A stretch of DNA of 64,000 nt from Thermoplasmata archaeon. Lineage in GTDB: Archaea > Thermoplasmatota > Thermoplasmata > Sysuiplasmatales > Sysuiplasmataceae. Below the pieces are notes generated by a model that saw only the letters and a program-made list of their open reading frames with translations, was not told the origin of the DNA and made no database searches. The stretch spans positions 1-64,000 of the forward strand of contig JAJZXY010000011.1 of NCBI GenBank assembly GCA_021806165.1. The letters run 5' to 3'. Below are positions 8,327 through 17,079 of the stretch, piece after piece (position 1 is the stretch's first letter; the number at the start of each line of letters is the position of its first letter). The position numbers and the translations under genes are program-made.

Positions 8327-10007
8327 TTGTTATACTCCTCCACTTGCATCTTCCATAAACGGTGCCGTCCCTCCCCGACCATGGCGGTGTCATAGGGAGG
8401 CAGTCCTCATTGATATCCACCCTCATGTCTGCGACGAAGGGAACGTCGCTGGCAAGCCCCCTCCTGATGGCCTCTTCCACCTCTCCAGGCCTTTCGACCG
8501 TTACGCCTTTTCCACCCATCGATTCGGCGAACTTTGCGAAGTCAGGAGACCTGCTGTAGTCAACCGCGAATATGTGGTTGTTGTAAAACTGCTTCTGGAA
8601 CTGCCTGACCATTCCCAGGGTGCCATTGTTGACAACTATGACGAAGACAGGAATGTCGTTCTCCACTGCCGTGGCAAATTCCGCGAATGTCATCTGGAAT
8701 CCACCATCGCCTGTAAGGCACACGACCCTGGTTCCCGGTTCAGCAATCTTCGCACCCATGGCCGCAGGCAGGCCAAAGCCCATGGTGCCAAGCCCTCCCG
8801 AAGTTATGAATCTCCTCCGTCCTCTGACCTCGAAGAAGTGGGTTGCAAACATCTGGTGCTGACCGACGTCAGTGGTCAGTATGGCATCTTCCGGGAGGAG
8901 GCGTGAAAGGTCATGTATGATCTTCTGCGGCTTGAGCGGCAATTCCATTATATTGAAGTCGCACTGGCAGTAGTTCTTCATTGCCATGACCCTCCTGGTC
9001 CATGGTGCCCTGGCGCCGGTGCTGCGCGTTGTCATGGATGCCAGCGCCCTTACGATCTCGCCGCAGTCGCCCGTCAGGCCCACGACGTTCTTTATGTTCT
9101 TCCCGACTTCCGAGCTGTCGATGTCAACATGGATTATGCCTGCCTTCGGCACGAAGTCGCTCGTCCTTCCCGTTGTCCGGTCGCTGAATCTCGTCGCTAT
9201 GGCAAGGACCACATCCGCCTCTTCCATTATGAGTGCGGAGGAACGCCTTCCATGCATGCCCACCGTGCCCATTGCGAGGGGGTGGTCCTCAGGAACAGCG
9301 CCCTTGCCCATCACAGTCGTGACGATCGGTGCCCCAAGCATTTCAGCAAGCCGGATAATGTCATCCCCGCACCTGGCCCACTTCGCCCCTCCCCCCACGA
9401 GCAGGACGGGTCTTGAAGCGCCGTTTATCATTGCCAGAGCGTTCCTCATGCTGCCTGTGATGCCCTGGCTCTCAACCCTTGCATCTGCCGTTATTGACGC
9501 CTCGCCTGTGAATTCATTTGTAACAGTGTCTGAAGGTATGTCAATTGCCACAGGCCCAAACCTCCCGGAGGTAGCAGTCCTGTACGCCTTTGCAAACACC
9601 CCCGGAATGTCCCCGGTGTCCCTGATCTTGAAATTTCTCTTGGTGACGGGTATCATCATGTCGAAGCTGTCTGACTCCTGGAAGGCATCATTTCCCATCA
9701 TCTTGGTTGAAACCTGACCGGTCATGCAGATGACAGGTGAAGAGTCGAGGTAGGCGGTGCCGAGACCGGTGATCATGTTCGTGGCCCCCGGGCCCGAAGT
9801 GCCGAGGCAGAGACCTGGCCGGCCGGTAACCCTGGCGAAACCGTCAGCCATGTGGACCGCACTTCCCTCATGTCTTGCAAGTATGTGCCTCAGTCCACCC
9901 TCCTGCAGCTCATCATATATGGGCAGGTTTGCACCGCCCGGTATGCCGAAGACAAGGGTCGAACCGTGCTCCTTCAGCGTCTCTACAAGAATCTTTGCTC
10001 CTCTCAT
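8298..10007 (-). CDS. ilvB: Acetolactate synthase large (catalytic) subunit
   Basis: About 569 aa from ATG 10007, where the family N-terminus (MRGAKILVETLKEHG) begins. The frame extends 30 codons further to GTG 10097, but that part has no family resemblance. The enzyme condenses pyruvate with pyruvate or 2-oxobutyrate using thiamine diphosphate. Visible are the catalytic Glu in RHEGSAVHMADGFAR, the FAD/TPP domains, and the TPP/Mg motif GDGGFQMTFAEF ending in NN. Between the TATA box at 10136-10141 and ATG 10007 lies a 27-codon open frame (10110 to 10027) that could be a leader peptide, but it is not rich in branched-chain codons. Confidence 0.95.
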   Translation of the reverse strand: MRGAKILVETLKEHGSTLVFGIPGGANLPIYDELQEGGLRHILARHEGSAVHMADGFARVTGRPGLCLGTSGPGATNMITGLGTAYLDSSPVICMTGQVSTKMMGNDAFQESDSFDMMIPVTKRNFKIRDTGDIPGVFAKAYRTATSGRFGPVAIDIPSDTVTNEFTGEASITADARVESQGITGSMRNALAMINGASRPVLLVGGGAKWARCGDDIIRLAEMLGAPIVTTVMGKGAVPEDHPLAMGTVGMHGRRSSALIMEEADVVLAIATRFSDRTTGRTSDFVPKAGIIHVDIDSSEVGKNIKNVVGLTGDCGEIVRALASMTTRSTGARAPWTRRVMAMKNYCQCDFNIMELPLKPQKIIHDLSRLLPEDAILTTDVGQHQMFATHFFEVRGRRRFITSGGLGTMGFGLPAAMGAKIAEPGTRVVCLTGDGGFQMTFAEFATAVENDIPVFVIVVNNGTLGMVRQFQKQFYNNHIFAVDYSRSPDFAKFAESMGGKGVTVERPGEVEEAIRRGLASDVPFVADMRVDINEDCLPMTPPWSGRDGTVYGRCKWRSITNGEIDNFGM

Positions 10008-10135
10008 CAGAATCGCCGTCTGCCTGTCAGTGGATGATGCTGTCCGCCGGGTCTGGCCCGGACTCAGCAGCAGAAGTTTCGCAATGACAGCAGGCACCTT
10101 CCATGTTCATGGTCCGCGTGCAGTGGTTGAAATCG

Positions 10136-10141
10136 TATAAA
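10136..10141 (-). promoter_or_regulatory. TATA box of the ilvBNC operon
   Basis: On the minus strand the sequence reads GTATTTATACGA, with box TTTATA centred near 10139. Transcription would start near 10112, about 105 bp before the ilvB ATG and beside ATG 10110 of a short upstream frame. The leader is therefore longer than for most genes here, leaving room for post-transcriptional control. Confidence 0.5.
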
Positions 10142-10368
10142 TACATTGTGTCGTTTTAGCACGGCAAAAATAAGTTGGTTTTTTCGACTTTTGTCGATAG
10201 AGGCTTCGCTTAATATCGAAATGGACAATATTGCATCATACAGGCCGCTCTCCTCCTCTTTCCATGCTGGACCGTAATGACAGCGTACCCTCCACGTCAA
10301 ATTTAAAGGTTTGAGGGAAAGTGTATTAGCTCAATTCACCATATTATCAATATTGAGAGGGACGGAGC

Positions 10369-10494
10369 TTGCAGAATGAACTACTGGCAGTTGTGGCAAT
10401 AGTCTTCGCCGGCGTGCTGTTTAACATATGGTTTGCATGGGCGGTATGCTTCCATGAGGGGCGCAGGGCCACCAGGGAACGCTACCTCTACTGA
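10369..10494 (+). CDS. Possible small single-pass membrane protein
   Basis: A TTG-initiated 41-residue frame preceded by GAGGGACGGAG, an SD-like stretch. It encodes a hydrophobic helix (residues about 5-27, ELLAVVAIVFAGVLFNIWFA) followed by a basic tail HEGRRATRERYLY, the pattern of a small inner-leaflet-anchored protein. Codon use resembles its neighbours. No family is recognised. It lies in the otherwise gene-free gap between the ilv promoter and the aldo/keto reductase. Confidence 0.4.
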   Translation: MQNELLAVVAIVFAGVLFNIWFAWAVCFHEGRRATRERYLY

Positions 10495-10550
10495 CCATCC
10501 CCTCCTACACTGAGCATTTCTCTTATACCTTCCTGCCGTAGGGGGAAGTG

Positions 10551-11402
10551 ATGATATACCGCGAATTCGCCCGCACAGGCTTCAGGTGTTCAGCCGTCGG
10601 TATGGGGACCTATTATGATATCAGGTGGATTGCATCAGCCAGGCTGCTGGGCCGGAGGCCCAGGGAAGATGCAATCGTCAGGTCGATACGCACCGGACTG
10701 GACAGCGGGCTGAATCTGATAGACACTGCAGAGCTATACGGTTCCGAACCTCTTGTGTCAAAGTCGCTGGAGGGGAGGGACAGGGAGTCGGTGTTCATAG
10801 CAACCAAGGTTTCGCCCACCCATCTCAGGCGGGAGAAGCTGATACGTGCATGCGAGAGGAGCCTGCGCCGTCTCAAAACTGGCTATATAGACCTTTACCA
10901 GCTGCACTTTCCTGCCATCAGGGTCCCTCTGTCGGAAACTATGGGCGCGATGGAGGAGCTGGTCGACAGGGGGATGATCAGGTACATCGGCATCAGCAAC
11001 TTCTCGTTTGAAAGGATGAAGGAGGCTGAGCAGGCGCTGAGGAAATACCCTCTCACATCCACCCAGATGCACTACAACATGTCATACAGGAAGGTGGAGG
11101 AGCAGATACTCCCCTACTGCGAGAAGAACGGGATGGCTCTCCTCCCCTACTATCCTGTTGGCCACGGCAGGCTTGCTTCAGGCGGCAGACAGCCTCCTGC
11201 CCTTGCAGCCGACCTCTGCAGGAAGTATGGCCTGAGGTCCATAGCGCAGCTTGCGCTCACATACCTTGTTTCCAGGAGCAACTGCACCTTCCCTATACCG
11301 AGAGCGAGGACACCTGAACATGTTGCAGAGAACAGCGGGATAGATGCACTCCTCGACCCGAGTGACCTGGACGCTCTTGCCTCCGCCTATCCCGAACGCT
11401 GA
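10551..11402 (+). CDS. Aldo/keto reductase
   Basis: About 283 aa. It is a TIM-barrel NAD(P)H oxidoreductase. The catalytic tetrad is visible: Asp in NLIDTAELYG, Tyr in the same motif, Lys in IATKVS, and His in YQLHFP. GISNF marks the next conserved strand. ATG 10551 is preferred because GGGGGAAGTG, an SD, lies directly before it; GTG 10548 is one codon earlier. The next genes are for sugar metabolism, so a sugar or aldehyde substrate is plausible but unproven. Confidence 0.88.
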   Translation: MIYREFARTGFRCSAVGMGTYYDIRWIASARLLGRRPREDAIVRSIRTGLDSGLNLIDTAELYGSEPLVSKSLEGRDRESVFIATKVSPTHLRREKLIRACERSLRRLKTGYIDLYQLHFPAIRVPLSETMGAMEELVDRGMIRYIGISNFSFERMKEAEQALRKYPLTSTQMHYNMSYRKVEEQILPYCEKNGMALLPYYPVGHGRLASGGRQPPALAADLCRKYGLRSIAQLALTYLVSRSNCTFPIPRARTPEHVAENSGIDALLDPSDLDALASAYPER

Positions 11403-11457
11403 TTTCTCCGAAATACCATAAATAGCCGGTAAGCATCTTTCTGCCTCCGGGAAGAGG

Positions 11458-12552
11458 ATGAAAGCTATAGTGGTAAAGCCCGGGACGCCCGGCGTGGCGC
11501 TCTCGGACAAGAAGAAGCCCGAGAGCGACGGTAAGTCAGTAACACTGTCACCGAAGCTCGTTGGAATATGCGGCACAGACAGGGAGATAATATCGGCATA
11601 TTACGGCCAGGCTCCTGCCGGGGAGACATTTCTGACAATAGGTCATGAATCACTCTGCACGGTCGTCGACCCCGGCAATTCAGGTCTGAAGGCGGGTCAG
11701 GCTGTCGTCCCCACTGTCAGGCGCTCCTGCGGTGTATGCTGGAGCTGCCTGCACGACCAGTCGGACATGTGTTTCACAGGCAATTACACCGAGCGAGGCA
11801 TCAAGGGAAGGGACGGATACAATTCAGAGCTCGTTGTGGAGGGCCCCGAGTACATAGCGCCCGTGCCTGCCGGCATAGGCGATTTCGCAGTGCTCACCGA
11901 GCCAATGACCATCGGGGAGAAGGCGATCACGCAGTCGCTGAACCTGCAGAAGAGGGTGGAGTGGGGATGGGACTGCGATGACGGCCTGTCATGCAAGCGA
12001 GCCCTGGTCCTGGGCACCGGCCCCGTTGGCCTCCTAGCCGCGCTGATTGCGAAGCTTCGCGGCTTCCGGGTATGGGCTGCTGACAGGCATGACGGCAGCA
12101 CGCTCAGGGCATCCCTGCTCAAGTCGGCAGGCGTAACCCATGTCAACACCCAGACATCACAGCTGAAGGATATAGCAGACTCCGAGGGACGGTTTGACCT
12201 CGTGGTTGAGGCCACCGGCGATGCTGTTGTGGGTCTGGACCTCATACCGCAGCTCGGCCCCAACGGAATAATGGCGCTGACTGGCATACCCGGCGGCTCA
12301 CAGGTGTACCAGATGCCTGCGGTAGACATCATGCGCTCCATCGTGCTCAAGAACCTGATTGTTGTTGGCATAGTGAATGCGAACATAAGCTATTTCAGGG
12401 ACGCGCTGGCGGACATGGTGGAGATTGAAAAACGCTTCCCGGGAGTGCTCGGCAGGATGGTAACAAACAGGTTCTCCCCTGATGACTACTCCGCCGCATT
12501 CAGCGAGAAGGGACATGACACTGTCAAGGTCACGATAGACTGGACGAAGTGA
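11458..12552 (+). CDS. gdh: Glucose 1-dehydrogenase (MDR family, archaeal type)
   Basis: 364 aa, the size of Thermoplasma and Sulfolobus glucose dehydrogenases. It oxidises glucose (and often galactose) to the lactone with NAD(P)+, the first step of the archaeal Entner-Doudoroff route. The catalytic zinc site is seen in GICGTD and GHE. The structural zinc cysteines are in CGVCWSCLHDQSDMC, and the nucleotide motif GTGPVGLLAA is at about residue 185. The preceding box CATAAATAG suggests its own promoter. It sits 4 bp before the GH15 gene, so glucose released by that enzyme would feed directly into this step. Confidence 0.9.
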   Translation: MKAIVVKPGTPGVALSDKKKPESDGKSVTLSPKLVGICGTDREIISAYYGQAPAGETFLTIGHESLCTVVDPGNSGLKAGQAVVPTVRRSCGVCWSCLHDQSDMCFTGNYTERGIKGRDGYNSELVVEGPEYIAPVPAGIGDFAVLTEPMTIGEKAITQSLNLQKRVEWGWDCDDGLSCKRALVLGTGPVGLLAALIAKLRGFRVWAADRHDGSTLRASLLKSAGVTHVNTQTSQLKDIADSEGRFDLVVEATGDAVVGLDLIPQLGPNGIMALTGIPGGSQVYQMPAVDIMRSIVLKNLIVVGIVNANISYFRDALADMVEIEKRFPGVLGRMVTNRFSPDDYSAAFSEKGHDTVKVTIDWTK

Positions 12553-12556
12553 TCCA

Positions 12557-14524
12557 ATGCCCAGGGATCTGCCTCTCGGCAACCAGAAGCTGCTCGTGTC
12601 CTTTGACGGCAACTATGTCATGCGTGACATCTACTACCCCTACATAGGGAGGGAGAACCACTGTGTTGGCCACGAGTTCAGGGTGGGAATATGGGTAAAT
12701 GGCAGATTCAGCTGGACCGATGCACCCGGGTGGAACAGGACGCTGGATTACGAAAAGGACACGCTCGTCACAAACGTTACCCTCAGGAATGAGCAGCTCG
12801 GCGTAGAGCTGCACTTCAGGGATGCTGTCGATTTTGTGATAGACGCCTTCGTGAGGAGGATAGAAGTCAGGAGAATATCTGGCGGTGACACAGAGATCCG
12901 TCTGTTCTTCCACCACGACTTCCACCTGTACGGCAACGATATAGGGGACACCGCATACTTCGATCCCGAGCTCGGTGCAGTCATCCATTACAAGGACAGG
13001 CGCTACTTCCTCATGGATGCCGGGACCGATGACGGCAAGGGTGGAATTGCCCAGTTTGCATGCGGGCTCAAGGAGTTCGAAGGGAAGGAGGGGACATGGA
13101 AGGATGCGGAGGACGGCATCCTTTCAGGCAACACGATCTCGGAAGGGTCTGTCGACTCTGTAATAGGGATAACATTCATCATTCCGGCGGGCGCGAGCAG
13201 GGGCGGCTACTATTTCATGCTGGCCGGTACAGACTACAAGTCGGTGGAGAAGCTGCAGAGCATTGTCAGCACGAGGGGTGTGGAGAGGCTGATAGACAGG
13301 ACTGCAGCCTACTGGAGGCTCTGGGCCACCAAGGAGAAGAAGGATTTCAACGGGCTGGGTGCCGATATAGAGAGGCTGTACCGCAGGAGCCTCCTTTCCA
13401 TCATAACAAATGTGGATTCGGGCGGCGGCGTGATAGCAGGCAATGACACGGATCTGCTCCGTTTCAACAGGGATACATACAGCTACATATGGCCAAGGGA
13501 CGGCGCACTGGTGGCACTTGCACTGGACAACGCAGGCTACTCCGAAACGGCATCCCGGTTCTACCAGCTCTGCTCCTCCCTCATAAGCGGCAAGGGGTAC
13601 TTCCTCCAGAAGTACAACCCGGACGGCACATTTGCCAGCAGCTGGCACCCGTGGGTGCTCAACGGCAAGCCATCGCTGCCGATACAGGAGGATGAGACGG
13701 CCCTCGTCCTCCACTCACTCTGGAACCACTTCAGCCGCTACAGGGATGTGGAGCTCATCAAGCCCATGTACAGGAGGCTTGTGAAGAATGCGGCCGATTT
13801 CATGTGCTCCTATATCGACCAGGGAACAGGTCTGCCCCTCGACAGCTACGACCTCTGGGAGGAGAGGCGCGGCATATGGACATTCACATGCTCCGCAGTA
13901 TACGCCGGGCTGAAGGCCGCATCCAACTTCTGCACCTCCTTCGGCGAGGAGGAGAATGCATCGAAGTATGCCTCGGCTGCTGCATCCATCCGCGATGCAA
14001 TGGTCAGACACCTCTACAGCAGCGAGGAGGGCAGGTTCATCAGGGGGCTGCAGTTCTCGGGTGATGAGCCAAGGGTCAGGGACGACAACGTGGATGCAAG
14101 CCTCGCAGGCATCTTCTACTTCGGTGTCTTCCCTCCGGACGACCCCATGGTTGCCGGGACGATGAATGCGGTCAGGGAGAAGCTGTGGGTAGGCGGCGGT
14201 GTCGGGGGTATCGCAAGGTACGCAGGAGACTGGTACCAGCGCAACTCCGCCTACAGGGACATTCCCGGAAACCCGTGGTTCATATGCACCCTGTGGCTGG
14301 CAGACTGGTACACGGCCACGGCCAGTGACGCGCCCTTGCTGGCCAGGTCGGCGGAACTGCTTCAGTGGACGGCGAAGCACGCCCTGTCCAGCGGAATCCT
14401 GGCCGAACAGCTTGACCCGGGGAGCGGCAGCCCCGTCTCAGTCTCGCCCCTGACATGGAGCCATGCAGCATTCGTGGATGCAGTGGACAGGTACCTGGCA
14501 AAGGCTGCCGGGTTGAAGGTGTGA
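12557..14524 (+). CDS. GH15 glycoside hydrolase (glucoamylase or trehalase)
   Basis: 655 aa. Residues about 1-270 are the beta-sandwich domain (LVSFDGNYVMRDIYYPYIG), and about 290-650 the (alpha/alpha)6 barrel. Barrel motifs include WPRDGALVA, the acid region DSYDLWEERRG, and GGIARYAGDWYQ with the C-terminal catalytic region NPWFICTLWLADWY. No signal peptide is visible, so it acts inside the cell. Family GH15 covers glucoamylases, and several Thermoplasmata members are reported as trehalases, so either activity is possible. Position directly after gdh suggests intracellular release of glucose for oxidation. Confidence 0.88.
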   Translation: MPRDLPLGNQKLLVSFDGNYVMRDIYYPYIGRENHCVGHEFRVGIWVNGRFSWTDAPGWNRTLDYEKDTLVTNVTLRNEQLGVELHFRDAVDFVIDAFVRRIEVRRISGGDTEIRLFFHHDFHLYGNDIGDTAYFDPELGAVIHYKDRRYFLMDAGTDDGKGGIAQFACGLKEFEGKEGTWKDAEDGILSGNTISEGSVDSVIGITFIIPAGASRGGYYFMLAGTDYKSVEKLQSIVSTRGVERLIDRTAAYWRLWATKEKKDFNGLGADIERLYRRSLLSIITNVDSGGGVIAGNDTDLLRFNRDTYSYIWPRDGALVALALDNAGYSETASRFYQLCSSLISGKGYFLQKYNPDGTFASSWHPWVLNGKPSLPIQEDETALVLHSLWNHFSRYRDVELIKPMYRRLVKNAADFMCSYIDQGTGLPLDSYDLWEERRGIWTFTCSAVYAGLKAASNFCTSFGEEENASKYASAAASIRDAMVRHLYSSEEGRFIRGLQFSGDEPRVRDDNVDASLAGIFYFGVFPPDDPMVAGTMNAVREKLWVGGGVGGIARYAGDWYQRNSAYRDIPGNPWFICTLWLADWYTATASDAPLLARSAELLQWTAKHALSSGILAEQLDPGSGSPVSVSPLTWSHAAFVDAVDRYLAKAAGLKV

Positions 14525-14528
14525 TGGA

Positions 14529-15176
14529 ATGGCACAGAAGCACAGTATAATCGATGTGTCTGTCGCGCTCAGGGAGGGGATGCCCATATTCGAGGGTAAT
14601 CCGCCCTTCCAGGTGACATGGGCAATGAGCAAGAAGAGGGGAGATCAGGTCAACCTGACGGAGCTGAGAGAGGGGGTGCACACAGGAACGCACATAGACG
14701 CTCCCTACCACTTCATCGAAAGCGGGAAGCGCATCGACCAGCTGCCTCTCTCCTCATTCCTCACGCAGGTGCACCTGATTGAGAGCAGGCGTAGGACGCT
14801 CGACGAGGGAGTCATCAGGGGAAGGGGCATCAGGAAGGGGGAGGGCGTCCTCTTCAAGACAGCCAACTCCTCCATGTACGTCAGGCCTTTCACGCGCGAC
14901 TTTGTATACCTTGAGGGCGGGCTTGCATCAGCGCTCGCCGACATCGGCGTATCTCTGGTTGGCATCGACTACCTCTCCGTCGAGGCATTCGGCTCACACG
15001 ATGCTCCTGTGCACAACACCCTGCTTTCCAGGAACATCCCGATCATAGAGGGGTTGTGCTTCAAAGGTGTCAGGCCCGGCAGGTACACACTTGCCGCCTT
15101 TCCACTCCGCCTTGAAGGGCGCGAGGCCGCACCGACAAGGGCGGTGCTCATCTCACCAAGGCTGAAGGGTATATGA
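14529..15176 (+). CDS. Cyclase-family metal-dependent hydrolase (kynurenine formamidase-like)
   Basis: 215 aa. The metal-binding motif HTGTHIDAPYHF (about residues 49-60) defines the cyclase family, whose known members include arylformamidase and isatin hydrolase. A second conserved stretch is VGIDYLSVE, followed by H in FGSHDAPVHNTLL. The substrate cannot be read from sequence. It starts 4 bp after the GH15 stop but fits better with the downstream amine dehydrogenase and FAH-family genes, as an amide- or ring-opening step. Confidence 0.82.
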   Translation: MAQKHSIIDVSVALREGMPIFEGNPPFQVTWAMSKKRGDQVNLTELREGVHTGTHIDAPYHFIESGKRIDQLPLSSFLTQVHLIESRRRTLDEGVIRGRGIRKGEGVLFKTANSSMYVRPFTRDFVYLEGGLASALADIGVSLVGIDYLSVEAFGSHDAPVHNTLLSRNIPIIEGLCFKGVRPGRYTLAAFPLRLEGREAAPTRAVLISPRLKGI

Positions 15177-15210
15177 CCTGGTATGCCGGAGGCAGCAAGG
15201 GCCTACGGAA

Positions 15211-15220
15211 AAGTTTAATC
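15211..15220 (+). promoter_or_regulatory. TATA-like box before the dehydrogenase pair
   Basis: AAGTTTAATC lies about 160 bp before the alpha-subunit start at 15376. The 199-bp gap from 15177 to 15375 otherwise shows only a short TTG-initiated frame (about 34 codons ending seven bases before the next start) with no recognisable family. Confidence 0.3.
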
Positions 15221-15375
15221 TCGGTTGCCATCAATCACGATCCGGTGTTCCAACGAGAACATATTCATTTTGTCAGGCGACATTGCAGGCATGCTTCCAG
15301 ACCCGGGGCGGCAGTCAGCAGCACCACCTCCCTACAGGCATCTGTCGGGACTGCGCTTCGGAATGAAATGATCGC

Positions 15376-17079
15376 ATGAACTCTGTCACATTCACATTTG
15401 ACGGCAGGCAGCTGAGCGCCGAAGAGGGTTTGACCATCGCAGAGGCGCTCAAGTCCAACGGCATCAGGCTCGGGGGAAGGAGCATGAGGCTCCGCGTCTG
15501 GAGGGATGAATACCATCCTCTGAAGGAGGTTCCGTCCGCATGGGTGACAGTTGACGGCGTCGCAAACATCAATGCCTACAGGATGAAGATATGCAGCGGA
15601 ATGCGCATAGCGGCGCAGACCAGGCGCAGCCTGCTTGCATACATAGGCAGGTATTCAGGCACAGGTTTCTACTACAGGAATTTCACCCGTTCTGAGACCG
15701 CCCGCAACTTCTTCTTCGAACGCGTGAAGCGCACGAACGACTACGGGGGCCCGATGGACCCTGAAGCCTCTGCCGCCAGCTCCATCGGCGAACTCGACTT
15801 CAGGCCATCAGCGTCCCACTCGCCCGACATACTCATCGTGGGGGCCGGGAGGTCGGGACTTTCAGCCCTGATGGCATGCGCCCCGTCTGCGAAGGTCATT
15901 GTAGTCGACGCCCTTCCGGGGGAGAAGGTGGAGGAGAATTTCAAGCAGCTCAAACTCGACCTGTCTTCTGCAGAATATGCAGGCGCTTCCAGTTTCGCGG
16001 AAGGGTCGGAGTCGCTTGATTCACTGCTCAAATCCCGGAATGCGACCCTTCTCGACAACACGAGGGTATTCGGGGCATTTGACGGCCTCTTCACAGCCGT
16101 AAGCGGCTATTCACAGGTGCACCTTATCAGGCCGCGGACGGTGATACTGGCCACCGGGTGCGAGGAGGTGAAGCCCCTATTCAGGCGGAACGACATACCC
16201 GGCATAATGACCGGCAGGACGCTCCTCACACTTCCGGGGAAGATGGCCAGCGGCGCAAGGCGTGCCGTACTTCTCATCGACTCACCAGTCTCCCCTGCAT
16301 ACCTCACAAGGATATCCGCCGCCGCCCGCCCGGCCTCCGTCTACCTTTCATACACCCCCGGCAGGGCAGGGAGGGAGGCAATTCTTTCTTCAACCGGAAT
16401 TGATTCTTCGGCCCTCAGGGTTGGCGTCCCGCTCGAAGCCGGAGGGGCGCTCCGGGTGGAAAACATCACAGTGCAGCTGCAAGGGGGAGCGCGGGAAAGC
16501 GTCGCCGCAGACATGATAATATGCGCAGGCAGGCGGCAGCCCAGGATGGAGATTGCATCGCTCCTTTCACTGGAGACGGGCATGGGGGAGGAAGGAATGC
16601 CAGTACCCGAAGCGGACGGCAGCATGCGCTGCGTTGAGGGTGTGTACGCATGCGGCTCACTCCTTCATCCGTCACCAGTGGCTTCTGTCGCTTCAGGGAT
16701 GGCAGCGGGGATTGCCGCAGGCGCCTCCCTTTCAGGCATCGGTGCGCAGCCGCCGGCGGCACTGACCTCATTGCTCAGGCACGAGCCTGCCCGGAGGATG
16801 GAGACGGAGCATGACGGCAGGACGGTTGTCTGCCCATGCCTCGACGTCACTCTCGCGGACATGCGTAAACTCTATTCTGAAGGGTATGACACAATCAACA
16901 GGATGCGCAGGTTCTCGGGCCTTTTCATGGGCCCCTGTCAGGGGGCGCGCTGCTACAGGAACACCTTCGAGGAATTCATGAAGCTCTCGGGCGGGAAGCT
17001 GGACCTTCCCACGGTGAGGCCTCCCCTGGTCCCCGTCTACCTCGGTGCTCTGGCGCTGACCGACATGGAGGATGAGTGA
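15376..17079 (+). CDS. Amine/amino-acid dehydrogenase alpha-type subunit (SoxA/HcnB-like)
   Basis: 567 aa. Residues about 1-95 resemble the cysteine-free N-terminal domain of sarcosine oxidase alpha (GIRLGGRSMRLR). FAD- and nucleotide-binding regions follow (ILIVGAGRSGL, VILATGCEE). About residues 480-525 form a BFD-like [2Fe-2S] site with Cys in VCPCLD and GPCQGARC. The aminomethyltransferase domain of true sarcosine oxidase alpha is missing, as in opine, proline and cyanide-forming dehydrogenases. It overlaps the beta-type gene next to it, so a flavoprotein heteromer oxidising an N-substituted amino acid or D-amino acid is inferred. Confidence 0.8.
   Translation: MNSVTFTFDGRQLSAEEGLTIAEALKSNGIRLGGRSMRLRVWRDEYHPLKEVPSAWVTVDGVANINAYRMKICSGMRIAAQTRRSLLAYIGRYSGTGFYYRNFTRSETARNFFFERVKRTNDYGGPMDPEASAASSIGELDFRPSASHSPDILIVGAGRSGLSALMACAPSAKVIVVDALPGEKVEENFKQLKLDLSSAEYAGASSFAEGSESLDSLLKSRNATLLDNTRVFGAFDGLFTAVSGYSQVHLIRPRTVILATGCEEVKPLFRRNDIPGIMTGRTLLTLPGKMASGARRAVLLIDSPVSPAYLTRISAAARPASVYLSYTPGRAGREAILSSTGIDSSALRVGVPLEAGGALRVENITVQLQGGARESVAADMIICAGRRQPRMEIASLLSLETGMGEEGMPVPEADGSMRCVEGVYACGSLLHPSPVASVASGMAAGIAAGASLSGIGAQPPAALTSLLRHEPARRMETEHDGRTVVCPCLDVTLADMRKLYSEGYDTINRMRRFSGLFMGPCQGARCYRNTFEEFMKLSGGKLDLPTVRPPLVPVYLGALALTDMEDE

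Noticed and set aside
8247-8906. Open frame antisense to ilvB
   Set aside because: Explained by the codon bias of ilvB; no start signal or recognisable domain.
10027-10110. Attenuator leader peptide of ilvB
   Set aside because: The 27-codon frame has three isoleucines (two adjacent near its end) but no leucine or valine run and no paired terminator stem was seen.
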